A DNA stretch of 64,000 nt from a bacterium. GTDB taxonomy: Bacteria > Actinomycetota > Acidimicrobiia > Spongiisociales > UBA5794. The stretch spans positions 62,001-126,000 of the forward strand of contig JAAETI010000486.1 of assembly GCA_024228555.1 (NCBI GenBank). The letters are read 5' to 3'. The position numbers and the translations under genes are program-made. Each line of letters begins with the position of its first letter. The first letter of the stretch is position 1. Below the pieces are notes generated by a model. The model saw only the letters and a program-made list of their open reading frames with translations, was not told where the DNA came from and ran no database searches. Positions 39,990-50,169 of this stretch are shown in pieces.

Positions 39990-41062
39990 GACTCCTGGTA
40001 ATCACCAACGACTTTCCCCCCAAGCCCGGCGGTATCCAGACGTACTTGGGGAGCCTTCTCGACGCATATCCAGATCCAGTCCGAGTGCTTGCTCCTGCCG
40101 ATGGACCGGCGATCGGCACCAGCAAGGGCGAGGAGATTGTTCGTCGTGGCAAGCGCCGGTTCATGTGGCCGACCAAGAGCGTTGTCGATTGGTTTATCGC
40201 CGAGGCTCGAGACTTCGAAGCCGACGCAGTATTCTTCGGAGCCCCTCATCCGCTGACTCGAGCGACGCCCCGTCTCAAGAACGAGCTGGGGATCCCCGTG
40301 GGGATTCTCTGTCACGGTGCCGAGGTAACGATCCCTGCCGCGATCCCCGGGGTGCGGTCCTGGCTAAGGAAGACGTTGCGATCGGCAGACGTCCTGTTTG
40401 CAGTCAGCCGGTTTACCCAGGGCAAAGTGAGCAAACTTACCGGCCGTGATGTCGTGCCGATCGGGGCCGGAGTCGAAGTTGACACGTTCACCCCTGCCGA
40501 GCCACCGCCGGAGAACACACCACCCCTCGTTGGATGTGTCAGCCGCTTTGTGCCACGCAAGGGTCAGGACCGTGTGATCGCCGCGGCCGACGAATTGAGG
40601 CGACATGGAACCGAAGTTGAGGTGCTCATCGTCGGCAAGGGCCGCACCGAGGCCAAGCTTCGCAAGCTCGCAGCCGATTCCGACGTCGATGTTCGGTTCG
40701 AGATCGACGTCCCGTGGAAGGATCTCGCCGGTCTGTACCGGTCGATGGATGTATTCTGCATGCCATGTCGCAGTCGGTGGGGTGGTCTCGAGGTGGAAGG
40801 TCTCGGACTGGTGTTCCTGGAAGCGGCCGCTGCAGGACTACCCGTCCTGGCCGGATCGTCAGGTGGCTCACCGGAGACAGTGCTGCCCGGTGAGACCGGA
40901 TTTGTTGTTGACTCTGTCGCCGACATCGTCGAGGGTCTCGAGATCATCCTTGCCGACCCCGAAAGAGCCCGCCAAATGGGGGCTAAAGGGAGGCGCCGGG
41001 TCGCCGAGGAATACGTGTGGGATCGGGTCGTTGCGAACCTTCAAGGCGGCTTCCGGTCTTGA
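39986..41062 (+). CDS. Glycosyltransferase family 4 (PimB-like)
   Basis: LLVITNDFPPKPGGIQTYLGSLL; GLEVEGLGLVFLEAAAAGLPVLAGSSGGSPETVLPGETGFVVD. Confidence 0.87.
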   Translation: MRLLVITNDFPPKPGGIQTYLGSLLDAYPDPVRVLAPADGPAIGTSKGEEIVRRGKRRFMWPTKSVVDWFIAEARDFEADAVFFGAPHPLTRATPRLKNELGIPVGILCHGAEVTIPAAIPGVRSWLRKTLRSADVLFAVSRFTQGKVSKLTGRDVVPIGAGVEVDTFTPAEPPPENTPPLVGCVSRFVPRKGQDRVIAAADELRRHGTEVEVLIVGKGRTEAKLRKLAADSDVDVRFEIDVPWKDLAGLYRSMDVFCMPCRSRWGGLEVEGLGLVFLEAAAAGLPVLAGSSGGSPETVLPGETGFVVDSVADIVEGLEIILADPERARQMGAKGRRRVAEEYVWDRVVANLQGGFRS

Positions 41063-41141
41063 CATCGGGGCAGATGTGTCGTAATCATCGTCCCCGCTCT
41101 ACGTTTTCTAGTCGGCCCGCGGGACCGCGTCCTGCCAACGA

Positions 41142-43817
41142 ATGTCACCAAAACTCGTAATTGTTGAATCACCGGCGAAAGCCAAGATCATCTCTGGGTA
41201 CCTGGGAGATGACTACGTCGTTGAGTCGTCCATCGGACACATCCGGGACATTCCTGCCAAAGCCGCCGACGCACCGAAGAGTCTGCAAGAGGAGTGGCGG
41301 CGGACTCGCTACGGCGTTGATGTCGACAATGACTTCAAGCCTCTCTACGTTGTGACGCCGGACAAGAAGCAGCAGGTCACGAAACTCAAGCGTCTCATGA
41401 AGGATGCTGATGAGCTGCTCCTCGCCACTGATGAGGATCGTGAAGGAGAAGCCATAGCCTGGCACCTCATCGAGACTCTCAATCCCCGTATTCCCATCCG
41501 GCGGATGGTGTTTCACGAAATCACACCGGCCGCAATTGCGGAAGCCGCCTCACACCCTCGTGAGCTCGACAGAGGCTTGGTCGATGCTCAGGAGGCACGC
41601 CGAATCCTCGACAGGCTCTACGGCTATGAGGTGTCGCCGGTTCTGTGGCGCAAGGTCAAGCGAGGTCTCTCGGCGGGTCGAGTGCAGTCCCCGGCCACGC
41701 GTATCGTGGTGGACCGCGAGCGGGAACGCATGGCGTTCGTCGCCGCCGGCTATTGGGATCTTGTCGGCACCTTCGACACAGACAAGGGTGCCTTCGATGC
41801 CACTCTCGTTGCGATCGATGGTCAGGCCATTGCCACTGGCCGTGACTTTGATGAGCAGGGCAAGGCCAAGACCGACAAGAAGCTCATTCTCAACGAGAAG
41901 CAGGCTGTTGAGCTGGCCACCAAGCTGCTGACCGCACCCGCCGAGGTTGCTTCCGTCGAAGCCAAGCCATACACCCGCCGCCCCTACCCACCGTTCCGCA
42001 CCTCGACCATGCAGCAAGAGGCAGGCCGCAAACTCCGCTTCGGAGCTCGCCGCACCATGTCTGCCGCACAGCGGCTTTACGAGGGTGGGTTCATCACCTA
42101 CATGAGAACCGACTCGTTGACGTTGTCGGCAGCAGCCATCGATGCAGCCCGCAGCCTCGTAGCCGACAAGTACGGAGCCGAGTATCTGCCCGACAAGCCC
42201 CGTTCCTACAAGTCAAAGGTCAAGAACGCCCAGGAGGCACACGAGGCCATTCGGCCCGCCGGCGAGACGTTCAAATCGCCAAAGACGATTGCAGGCCAGT
42301 TCGGGGCCACTTCTGACGAGGCGAAGCTCTACGACCTCATCTGGAAGCGCACCGTTGCGTCGCAGATGAAGGATGCCAAAGGGGAGAGCGTCAAAGTGGT
42401 GGTTGTCGCAACTCCGCAGGGCGAGGTGTCAAGCCAGTTCGCTGCATCCGGCACCACGATCCTGTTCCCGGGGTTCCTACGCGCATATGTGGAGGGCACC
42501 GATGATCCCGAGGCTGCCCTCGACGATCAGGAGCGACATCTTCCTGCGGTCGCCAAGGGCGACACGGTCACCCCCGCCGCGATCGAGCCAAAGGGACACG
42601 AGACAAAGCCCCCGGCCCGCTACACCGAGGCTTCGCTTGTGAAGCGCCTCGAGGAGCTGGAAATTGGACGCCCTTCGACCTACGCGTCGATCATCAGCAC
42701 CATTCAGGATCGTGGCTATGTCTACAAGAAAGGCAGTGCGTTGGTGCCGACTTTCACCGCTTTTGCGGTTGTGGCGCTGATGGAGCAACACTTCTCGGAT
42801 CTGGTTGATCTGGCGTTCACCGCCCGCATGGAAGATGATCTCGATCAGATCGCCAGCGGTGATATGGAGCCCATCCCGTGGCTCAAGCGCTTCTACTTCG
42901 GCAACGGTCATCCGGGGTTGAAGGCTCTGGTCTCGGCCAACATCGAAGAGATCGATGCGCGAGAGATCAACTCGATTCCCATCGGCGAAGACTCCGCCGG
43001 CAAAACCGTTGTGGCTCGCTCTGGCAAGTTTGGGCCCTATGTTCAGCGCGGCGATGAGACTGCCAGCATCCCCCTTGACCTGCCTCCTGACGAGTTGTCT
43101 GTCGAAAAAGCCATCGAGTTCCTGGAGGCTCCCAGCGGTGACCGAACCCTGGGCACCGACCCGCAAACGGGCTTGGAGGTATCGGTGCGCAACGGCCGTT
43201 TTGGCCCATACATCCAGCTCGGCGAGCAGGAGCCGGACAGCAAGCTCAAGCCAAAGCGGTCATCGCTCTTCAAGGACATGAGCGAGGAATCGGTGACCCT
43301 CGAGGACGCCCTGAAGCTGCTGAGTATTCCCCGGGTTGTTGGCAAACACCCAGAAGACGATGCCGACATTGTGGCGCTCAACGGTCGGTACGGGCCCTAC
43401 ATCACATGGGGCAAGGAGAGCAGAAGCCTCGAGACCGAGCAGCAACTATTCAGCATCGATGTGGAAGATGCCGTACGGCGCCTCAAGGAACCCAAAAAGC
43501 GCGGCCGTCGCGCTGCCGCCCCACCGCTCAAAGAGGTCGGCGACGATCCGAACTCGGGCAAGCCGGTGGTGGTCAAGGAAGGCCGGTTCGGGCCATACGT
43601 GACCGATGGCGAGACGAATGCATCGTTGCGTGTTGCCGACACCATTGAGGCCATGACGATCGAGCGCGCAGCCGAGCTGCTCCAATTGCGACGCGAACGG
43701 GTCGCCGCACAGGGCGGTGCCAAGGCAAAAACCACCAAAAGGAAGCCGGCAAAGAAGAAGGCCACCGCTAAGAAGAAGGCCCCTGCAAAGAAGAAGGCGC
43801 CCGCAAAGAAGAAGTGA
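41142..43817 (+). CDS. topA: DNA topoisomerase I
   Basis: LVIVESPAKAKIISGYLG; DREGEAIAWHL; GFITYMRTDSLTLS; Lys-rich tail KKKATAKKKAPAKKKAPAKKK. Confidence 0.96.
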   Translation: MSPKLVIVESPAKAKIISGYLGDDYVVESSIGHIRDIPAKAADAPKSLQEEWRRTRYGVDVDNDFKPLYVVTPDKKQQVTKLKRLMKDADELLLATDEDREGEAIAWHLIETLNPRIPIRRMVFHEITPAAIAEAASHPRELDRGLVDAQEARRILDRLYGYEVSPVLWRKVKRGLSAGRVQSPATRIVVDRERERMAFVAAGYWDLVGTFDTDKGAFDATLVAIDGQAIATGRDFDEQGKAKTDKKLILNEKQAVELATKLLTAPAEVASVEAKPYTRRPYPPFRTSTMQQEAGRKLRFGARRTMSAAQRLYEGGFITYMRTDSLTLSAAAIDAARSLVADKYGAEYLPDKPRSYKSKVKNAQEAHEAIRPAGETFKSPKTIAGQFGATSDEAKLYDLIWKRTVASQMKDAKGESVKVVVVATPQGEVSSQFAASGTTILFPGFLRAYVEGTDDPEAALDDQERHLPAVAKGDTVTPAAIEPKGHETKPPARYTEASLVKRLEELEIGRPSTYASIISTIQDRGYVYKKGSALVPTFTAFAVVALMEQHFSDLVDLAFTARMEDDLDQIASGDMEPIPWLKRFYFGNGHPGLKALVSANIEEIDAREINSIPIGEDSAGKTVVARSGKFGPYVQRGDETASIPLDLPPDELSVEKAIEFLEAPSGDRTLGTDPQTGLEVSVRNGRFGPYIQLGEQEPDSKLKPKRSSLFKDMSEESVTLEDALKLLSIPRVVGKHPEDDADIVALNGRYGPYITWGKESRSLETEQQLFSIDVEDAVRRLKEPKKRGRRAAAPPLKEVGDDPNSGKPVVVKEGRFGPYVTDGETNASLRVADTIEAMTIERAAELLQLRRERVAAQGGAKAKTTKRKPAKKKATAKKKAPAKKKAPAKKK

Positions 43818-43887
43818 CGACTTCGTATTCACGGTCGGCCATCTTCGAACACCGTAGTGGGCCAGCCCGGCACTAGGGTTCTCTGCG

Positions 43888-45300
43888 ATGACCCCTGAGG
43901 ACACCGCCCCCCGCTCTACCAGATCGTTGATGACGACTGGGCCGTTCGCCCGATTCTTCTGGGCTGCGGTTATCGGTTCAACAGGCGACTGGGTAACGGT
44001 CCTCGCCCTGCTCACCCTGGCCAACCGCATCGGATCACAAGAAGGCATCCTTGTTGCTTTGATGTCTCGGATCCTGCCGGGCCTACTGCTGGGTGGTCTG
44101 GTCGGGGTGGTCTCCGATCGCATGGATCGACGCAAACTTGTCGTGTTTGCCGACATTGGCCGCGGCGTGGTGGTGCCCTTCCTGATATTCGTCGATTCTC
44201 TTCCAATGCTGGTCGCTCTCACGTTGATTCTGGAGTTACTCAGCCTGCTCGGCCAGCCGCCTCGGACCGCCATGGTTCCCCGTCTGGTTCGATCCGAGAA
44301 CCTCGTCGGCGCCAACAGCATGATGTTGGCTGCCGCATATGGGACGTTCCCGGTCGGCGCTTTGATGCTGTTGATGATCAAAGGTCTGCCAGACCTCTCT
44401 TTAGGCGGCCTTGTTCCTGCAGGAAATGAGGGTTTCGTTCTTGCTTTCGCCCTTGATGCGCTCACATTCATCGCATCGGGGCTCCTTATTGCTTCGCTGC
44501 CAAAGATGGTTGCTCCGCTCGCTGAGGGGAACGGCAACAACAGCGTTGATTTGAAGGGAGGGTGGAAGGACTTCACCGAAGGTATGAAGTTCCTCGGTAG
44601 CGATCCATCGGTGCGCCGGGTCATCATCGGCATGACGACAGCACTCTTTGGCGGAGGCGCCGTCATTGTGCTGGGACTGGATTTCGTGAACAACGTGCTC
44701 AACGCCGATGACGCAGGGTTCTTCGCCATCATTGCCATGTTGGGCGTCGGTGCTGTGATCGGGCTTGTGGTGCTCTCGGTCTACGAAGATCGATTTGCCC
44801 GTAGGGACATCGCGTTCGGGGTGGCTACAACACTTACCGGTCTCGGCCTATCGGCTGCGGCCATGGTGAATACCGTTCCCGGCGCCGCGGCCTGGATGAT
44901 GGTCATGGGGTTTGGTGCGGGCGCCTCCTACCTGATGGGGTTGACCCATCTCCACGAGTATGTGGGCGATGAGATGCGGGGTCGGGTGTTCGCCACTTTG
45001 TTCACCCTGATGCGGGTTGGTCTCTTTGTTGCGATGGCGGTCGCGGTGCCTCTGGTTGATGCCGTCGGTTGGGTGAATTTTGGGCGGCTCGATGATCCAA
45101 CCCGGGTAGTGCTCTTCCTCGGAGGTCTTACGACCCTGACCTCGGGTCTGACGGTTCTGCTGACGCTACGGTCCGGGTTCCAGACACCGACCCTCGGCAG
45201 GGAGACGCAAGACATCATCTCAGCAGCCAATCGGGCCCGGCGTAGTCGGCAACCAAGCGGGCAGAAGAACGTCGAACCTGAAGACAAGGACGCACCGTGA
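43888..45300 (+). CDS. MFS transporter
   Basis: Multi-TM; FARFFWAAVIGSTGDWVTVLALLTLANRIGS, GVVSDRMDRRKLVV. Confidence 0.85.
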   Translation: MTPEDTAPRSTRSLMTTGPFARFFWAAVIGSTGDWVTVLALLTLANRIGSQEGILVALMSRILPGLLLGGLVGVVSDRMDRRKLVVFADIGRGVVVPFLIFVDSLPMLVALTLILELLSLLGQPPRTAMVPRLVRSENLVGANSMMLAAAYGTFPVGALMLLMIKGLPDLSLGGLVPAGNEGFVLAFALDALTFIASGLLIASLPKMVAPLAEGNGNNSVDLKGGWKDFTEGMKFLGSDPSVRRVIIGMTTALFGGGAVIVLGLDFVNNVLNADDAGFFAIIAMLGVGAVIGLVVLSVYEDRFARRDIAFGVATTLTGLGLSAAAMVNTVPGAAAWMMVMGFGAGASYLMGLTHLHEYVGDEMRGRVFATLFTLMRVGLFVAMAVAVPLVDAVGWVNFGRLDDPTRVVLFLGGLTTLTSGLTVLLTLRSGFQTPTLGRETQDIISAANRARRSRQPSGQKNVEPEDKDAP

Positions 45301-45920
45301 CCGGCCACTACATAGCTTTCGAAGGCATCGAGGGAACCGGCAAGTCCACCTTGGCCGGTCTACTTACCGCACATCTCGAGGCCATGGGCAAGGACGTCTT
45401 GCGAGTAAGGGAACCCGGCGGCACAGAAACCGGGGAGCGGATTCGAGGCGTGCTGCTCGACCCCGGTGGGTCGGTGTCGCCGTGGAGCGAAGCCTTGCTA
45501 TTTGCCGCGGCCCGTGCCCAACTTGCCCACGAACTGGTTGGGCCGGCCCTCGAGTCCGGCAGTTGGGTTGTCACGGACCGGTCGGTGTACTCGTCCTTGG
45601 CCTATCAAGGAGCAGGGCGCGGTCTTGGGGTGGCGGAGGTAAGAGCGGTCAACGAGCCAGGGCTCGGTGACGTGTGGCCTGAACTGGTTGTGCTGCTCAC
45701 CGTCGATGCGGCCACCGGGTTGGTACGTCAGGAGGATGCTGACCGCATTGGGGCCGAAGGCGTTGCCTTTCAAACGACCGTCGGCGATACATTCGAAGAA
45801 CTGGCGCTCGCCGATCCAGATCGGTTCGTTGTCGTTGACGCTTCGCCTGACCTGGATACCGTTTGGAAGCAAGTGCTGCAACATGTGGAGGGGCGATGGG
45901 TGATCTCTTCCGAGATGTAA
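45297..45920 (+). CDS. tmk: Thymidylate kinase
   Basis: IAFEGIEGTGKSTLAGLLTAHLEAMGKDVLRVREPGGTETGERIR; TDRSVYSSLAYQG. Confidence 0.93.
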   Translation: MTGHYIAFEGIEGTGKSTLAGLLTAHLEAMGKDVLRVREPGGTETGERIRGVLLDPGGSVSPWSEALLFAAARAQLAHELVGPALESGSWVVTDRSVYSSLAYQGAGRGLGVAEVRAVNEPGLGDVWPELVVLLTVDAATGLVRQEDADRIGAEGVAFQTTVGDTFEELALADPDRFVVVDASPDLDTVWKQVLQHVEGRWVISSEM

Positions 45921-46957
45921 TTGGTCATGAAGGCGTTGCCGGTGTCCTCGCCGAGGACATAGATACGCCTGCCCACGCCTACCTGTTTGTTGGTCCGCTC
46001 GGCGTGGGGAAAGCCGCCGTGGCGCGTCGTTTTGCGGCGGGACTGATATGTGGTGATGACGAGCAATGTCAGAGTCGGGTGCTGCGGGGTCTGCACCCCG
46101 ATGTTGTCGGAGTCGAGCCCGACGGGAGGTCAGCGATCACAGTCGACCAGGCGCGCAACACCGTCGCTCTTGCCAACCTGGCTCCGGTCGAAAGCGATCG
46201 CAAGATCTTCATCCTCGAAGAGGGTGGGGCGATGAACGATGAAGCTGCCAACGCCCTGCTCAAGACGCTCGAGGAACCAACTTCCTCGACGATCTTTCTC
46301 GTCGTGGCGGAGTCAGAAGATGATCTTCCGTCGACTGTTGCCAGCCGGTGCCGCACCGTTGTGTTCGGTCGGGTCCCCGAGGCTGATGTTGCCGCCGGTC
46401 TGGAGGCGCAGGGTGTCGATGCGGAGCGGGCCGAGCAGGCTGCCCGAATCTCTGGGGGTAGGCCCGGCCTCGCCATTTCGCTGGCAACCCGTGCGGATGT
46501 CGCCGCGTTCCGAAACGTGTGGATGAGTGTTCCGCTGCGTCTGTCCGAGCACCCAGGCGATGGCTACCGGCTTGCCGATGAAGTTACAGCTGCTGCTGAC
46601 CCGCTCATGGCTGCACTCAAGGAACGCCTGGTCGAGGAAGCCGCAACCCTCGAAGCTGAGGGAGGGCTGAGCAAGGCAGTCGAGCAGAGACATACCCGCG
46701 AGCTGAAGCGAGCAATCATCGGGTTGCACGTGTCTGGGCTCGAGATTCTGTCGGGGTTCTATCGCGATGCCGCCGCAGCCCAGCTGGGCGCACCGGTTCA
46801 CAATCCGGATATCCCGGCGCCGGCGCTGACTCGCATCCCGCCACGACGGGCCCTGCTCAACGCCGATCGTGTGCTCGACGCCATTGACGCCATCGAGTCC
46901 AATCAACGTCCGCAGCTGGCGCTGGCTGCCCTATTTGCCGACATTGGCGGGTCGTAG
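45896..46957 (+). CDS. holB: DNA polymerase III delta' subunit
   Basis: AYLFVGPLGVGKAAVARRFA; EEGGAMNDEAANALLKTLEEPTSSTIFLVVAES; overlaps tmk 3' end. Confidence 0.88.
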   Translation: MGDLFRDVIGHEGVAGVLAEDIDTPAHAYLFVGPLGVGKAAVARRFAAGLICGDDEQCQSRVLRGLHPDVVGVEPDGRSAITVDQARNTVALANLAPVESDRKIFILEEGGAMNDEAANALLKTLEEPTSSTIFLVVAESEDDLPSTVASRCRTVVFGRVPEADVAAGLEAQGVDAERAEQAARISGGRPGLAISLATRADVAAFRNVWMSVPLRLSEHPGDGYRLADEVTAAADPLMAALKERLVEEAATLEAEGGLSKAVEQRHTRELKRAIIGLHVSGLEILSGFYRDAAAAQLGAPVHNPDIPAPALTRIPPRRALLNADRVLDAIDAIESNQRPQLALAALFADIGGS

Positions 46958-46958
46958 C

Positions 46959-47612
46959 GTGCAGCGCGGTCCGGGGCCGGGGGCCTATGGCTTTGTGAAG
47001 GTGATGCGACACCCGGTGGGCTGGTTGACCAAGGCCTTCCTTGCGGGCGAGTTCAGCGGCCGGGAGCATCTTCCTGACAATGGCCCGTACATTGTTGCTG
47101 CGAATCACCTGTCGCTGGTTGATCCGGTGTTCGTCACTCTCGGTATTGGCAAGCTGGTCAGGTTCCTCGCGCTTGATGATCTCTTTGAACAGAACCGGTT
47201 CCTCGAAGAGATGATTTACTACTTCGGGTCAATCCCGATTTCGAGGGATCGGCCGCCGCTTGGGGCCATGAAACATGCGCTCGAGATATTGGATGAGGGA
47301 GAAATCCTTGGCGTCTATCCCGAGGGGGCGCGGGCTGCGCATTGGGGGGAGCGAACCATCAAGCGGGGACCGGCTTGGCTGTCTCTCGCCACGGGGGCGC
47401 CGATCATCCCGTGTGCCTTGACGGGTACGGAAGCGACGCTGAGTCCCGACCAACCGCGAGTTCGCGTTCCTTCTGTGCGACTGTCATTCCATCCAGCGCT
47501 GCATCCGGGTTCGTACCTTGATTGTGAGGACCCGTTGCAGGTCATGATGAGTGACTGGGTGGCGGTTCTCGACGAGCAACTGGCGCATTGGCATCGGAGA
47601 GACAAGACGTGA
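46959..47612 (+). CDS. 1-acyl-sn-glycerol-3-phosphate acyltransferase family
   Basis: VAANHLSLVDPVFVTL (HX4D-like NHLSLVD) and YPEGARAAHW. Confidence 0.85.
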   Translation: MQRGPGPGAYGFVKVMRHPVGWLTKAFLAGEFSGREHLPDNGPYIVAANHLSLVDPVFVTLGIGKLVRFLALDDLFEQNRFLEEMIYYFGSIPISRDRPPLGAMKHALEILDEGEILGVYPEGARAAHWGERTIKRGPAWLSLATGAPIIPCALTGTEATLSPDQPRVRVPSVRLSFHPALHPGSYLDCEDPLQVMMSDWVAVLDEQLAHWHRRDKT

Positions 47613-48505
47613 AAGTACTTGTCACCGGAGCGAGCGGGTTGATCGGGACAGCATTGCGGCGCTCGCTCGAGTCGGATGATCATGATGTGACTTGCCTAGT
47701 CCGTGGTGAGCCCATCACACCCTCGCAGCGGTTCTGGGATCCTGCTGCGGGCACGCTCGATGTCGCTCACGTCGATGGGTTCGATGCCGTCGTTCACCTC
47801 GCCGGTGCGGGTATCGGAGATCGCAGATGGTCAGATGAACGCAAGCGCCTCATCCTCGACTCGAGGGTTCAGGGGACAGAACTCCTGACGAAGCGGCTGG
47901 CGAGTGCGGACAGCAAGCCGCGTGTACTGATCTCGGGATCGGCCATCGGATTTTATGGCGACCGCACCGATCCCGTCACTGAAGATGACGGGTCCGCGGA
48001 TCCTCCCGATTTCCTGTCAGATGTGTGCGTTGCATGGGAGGACGCAACTGCGGATGCCACCGCAGCAGGAATTCGTACCGTTCCTGTTCGAACGGGACTC
48101 GTCCTTGCCAAATCCGGTGGGGCGCTCGGCAAGTTGTTGCTCCCTTTTCGATTAGGTGTCGGTGGTCGCCTCGGTTCTGGAGAGACATGGTGGAGCTGGA
48201 TAACACTCGACGATCACGTGCGAGCTATCCGCCACCTCATCGAATACCCAGTGAAGGGGCCGGTCAACCTGACTGCCCCCAACCCTGCAACGAACGCCGA
48301 GGTGACCAAGGCCCTTGGCAAGGCACTGAGCCGACCGACGGTGCTGCCGGTGCCGCGTGCGGGCCTGCGTCTACTGCTGGGCAAGGAGTTGGCTGATGCG
48401 CTGCTATTCACCTCCAATCGGGTTCTTCCCGCCAAGCTCGAGGCGTCTGGGTTCAAATTCGCTCACTCCACGATTGATCAAGCCCTCCGTGCCGTTCTAG
48501 ATTGA
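47609..48505 (+). CDS. TIGR01777-like NAD-dependent epimerase/SDR family
   Basis: MKVLVTGASGLIGTALRRSLES; ISGSAIGFYGDRTDPVTEDDGSADPPDFLSDVCVAWE. Confidence 0.88.
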   Translation: MKVLVTGASGLIGTALRRSLESDDHDVTCLVRGEPITPSQRFWDPAAGTLDVAHVDGFDAVVHLAGAGIGDRRWSDERKRLILDSRVQGTELLTKRLASADSKPRVLISGSAIGFYGDRTDPVTEDDGSADPPDFLSDVCVAWEDATADATAAGIRTVPVRTGLVLAKSGGALGKLLLPFRLGVGGRLGSGETWWSWITLDDHVRAIRHLIEYPVKGPVNLTAPNPATNAEVTKALGKALSRPTVLPVPRAGLRLLLGKELADALLFTSNRVLPAKLEASGFKFAHSTIDQALRAVLD

Positions 48506-48540
48506 CGCCCCTGGCGCTGCGCTAGCATTGCGCACCCTTC

Positions 48541-48616
48541 GCCGGGGTAGCTCAGTCGGTAGAGCGACGCACTCGTAATGCGTAGGTCACGGGTTCGATT
48601 CCCGTCTCCGGCTCCA
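48541..48616 (+). tRNA. tRNA-Thr (anticodon CGT), CCA encoded
   Basis: Cloverleaf: GCCGGGG/CTCCGGC acceptor, anticodon stem ACGCA-ctCGTaa-TGCGT, T-arm ACGGG-TTCGATT-CCCGT. Confidence 0.95.
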
Positions 48617-48675
48617 ACTTTCGCATATGTGGTTTCTGCCGTTAGGTTGGCATTGGAACCTCTTGAGGAGCGTCG

Positions 48676-49239
48676 ATGGCCGAGCAAGCCGATTTCGAGC
48701 GTGACGCAATGGAATACGCACCGCAGCTGTATTCCGCCGCGCTCCGGATGACGCGCAATCCGGCGGATGCGGAAGATGTTGTCCAAGAGACATATCTGAA
48801 GGCATATCGGGCTTACGGCACCTTCCAAGAGGGGACCAATCTCAAGGCCTGGCTCTACAGGATTCTGACCAACACCTACATCAATCGTTATCGCAAGCAG
48901 CAACGCCGGCCATCGGAGGTCGAGCTGGGTGAGCTCCAGGATCTCTATCTGTTCCGACGCTTGGGCGAAGCTTCCGGCGCCGAACGCAGCACCGAGGAGT
49001 CGGTTCTCGAAGCAATGGTCGACACCGACATCAAAGCCGCGCTGGAGTCGCTTCCTGAGCGATTCCGGATGCCGGTTCTCCTTGCCGATGTCGAGGGTTT
49101 TTCCTACAAGGAGATAGCCGAAATCACTGATGTTCCGATCGGAACCGTGATGTCACGGCTACATAGGGGAAGAAAAGCGCTCCAAAAGAAGTTGTGGTCA
49201 TTGGCTGAGCAACGCGGACTTACGGGACCAGGCCAATGA
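48676..49239 (+). CDS. ECF RNA polymerase sigma factor (SigR/RpoE-like)
   Basis: [56 protein letters not shown]; region 4 [27 protein letters not shown]. Confidence 0.9.
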   Translation: MAEQADFERDAMEYAPQLYSAALRMTRNPADAEDVVQETYLKAYRAYGTFQEGTNLKAWLYRILTNTYINRYRKQQRRPSEVELGELQDLYLFRRLGEASGAERSTEESVLEAMVDTDIKAALESLPERFRMPVLLADVEGFSYKEIAEITDVPIGTVMSRLHRGRKALQKKLWSLAEQRGLTGPGQ

Positions 49240-49484
49240 AAGCTGAATGCGACCACGCGGTCGACTATCTGTACCAATACATCGACGAGGAGCTGACATG
49301 GTCACGCCGGCTCCGGATTCGGTGGCATCTGAAACGCTGTGGCCATTGTGTTGATGCCTTTGATTTCGAGGCTCGGCTCAAAGAGCGGATGCGAGAATGT
49401 GGCAAAGATGAGCCATCTCAGGAACTTTTCGACCGTATCCGTGCGTTAATAGACAAAGAGACAGCTGAGTCTCAGGACACCTGA
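49236..49484 (+). CDS. RsrA-like zinc-binding anti-sigma factor
   Basis: HxxxCxx[26 protein letters not shown]; 4-nt overlap with sigma gene. Confidence 0.85.
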   Translation: MKAECDHAVDYLYQYIDEELTWSRRLRIRWHLKRCGHCVDAFDFEARLKERMRECGKDEPSQELFDRIRALIDKETAESQDT

Positions 49485-49538
49485 GCCAGCCGCGTCGGCC
49501 AATCCGCACCTGCGGATCGAGAAAGTGAAACGCACCAA

Positions 49539-49733
49539 ATGTCTGATAACACCCTCAAGGGCAAGCGCATTCTGAGCACTGCCCGACCCCCAAAAGCATC
49601 AAGCGAACAGCGTCACTGCGCCAAGAGCGAGTGCGACACCCTTCTTTCGCGGTACAACCGTCGAGAGTTTTGCTACGCCCACGCTCCCACCAAGTTCCCC
49701 CGTCTCCGTGGCCGCGTAGTCCCCGAGCTCTAA
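49539..49733 (+). CDS. Small Cys/His protein
   Basis: CAKSECDTLLSRYNRREFCYAHAP, possible zinc-binding module. Confidence 0.5.
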   Translation: MSDNTLKGKRILSTARPPKASSEQRHCAKSECDTLLSRYNRREFCYAHAPTKFPRLRGRVVPEL

Positions 49734-49824
49734 GGACCGGGAGGGGGAAGACGCAAGCACCCCACCCGGGAAGGCGCGAGACGTGGCTGGCTCGGGGCGT
49801 GGTGACTGACTATCGTCTCGTTCG

Positions 49825-50112
49825 ATGAAGAAGCCACTTGAAAACGTCATTCGCGGTCTTGTGCTGCTGTTGTTGTTCGTGCCGGCTCCGCTTGCGATAG
49901 TTGGTGCGCCAGCCGCCGTTGCCGATGTCTCGGCGCAGGTTGTCGCTGCCGAGCCTGCGGTGGTGGTTCCCGAGTCTGAAGAGGAAGCCGCGGAGGATCC
50001 TTGGACCGCACGATTCCTCGCTCCAATCGGTGCGGTGCTCGGTGCCGTTGCCGTTGGGTCGGCTGTGGCCTACTACGTGGTGCGGATTCGTGGGCGCTAC
50101 CGCGTCGTCTAG
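49825..50112 (+). CDS. Small secreted/membrane hypothetical protein
   Basis: Two hydrophobic segments: VLLLLFVPAPLAIVGAPAAVA and FLAPIGAVLGAVAVGSAVAYYVV. Confidence 0.5.
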   Translation: MKKPLENVIRGLVLLLLFVPAPLAIVGAPAAVADVSAQVVAAEPAVVVPESEEEAAEDPWTARFLAPIGAVLGAVAVGSAVAYYVVRIRGRYRVV

Positions 50113-50169
50113 ACCGGACAGTACTTTCGAACGACCCTGAGAGTCTTTAGGCGTAGTACTTTGCTTTCC

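Noticed and set aside
43735-43817. AAGAAGGC-type repeats at the topA 3' end
   Set aside because: Encodes the Lys/Ala-rich C-terminal tail common to actinobacterial TopA; not an independent repeat element.
43446-44738. 430-aa minus-strand ORF spanning topA end and MFS start
   Set aside because: Antisense to two convincing genes; composition rich in Ser/Arg/Pro with no domain pattern.
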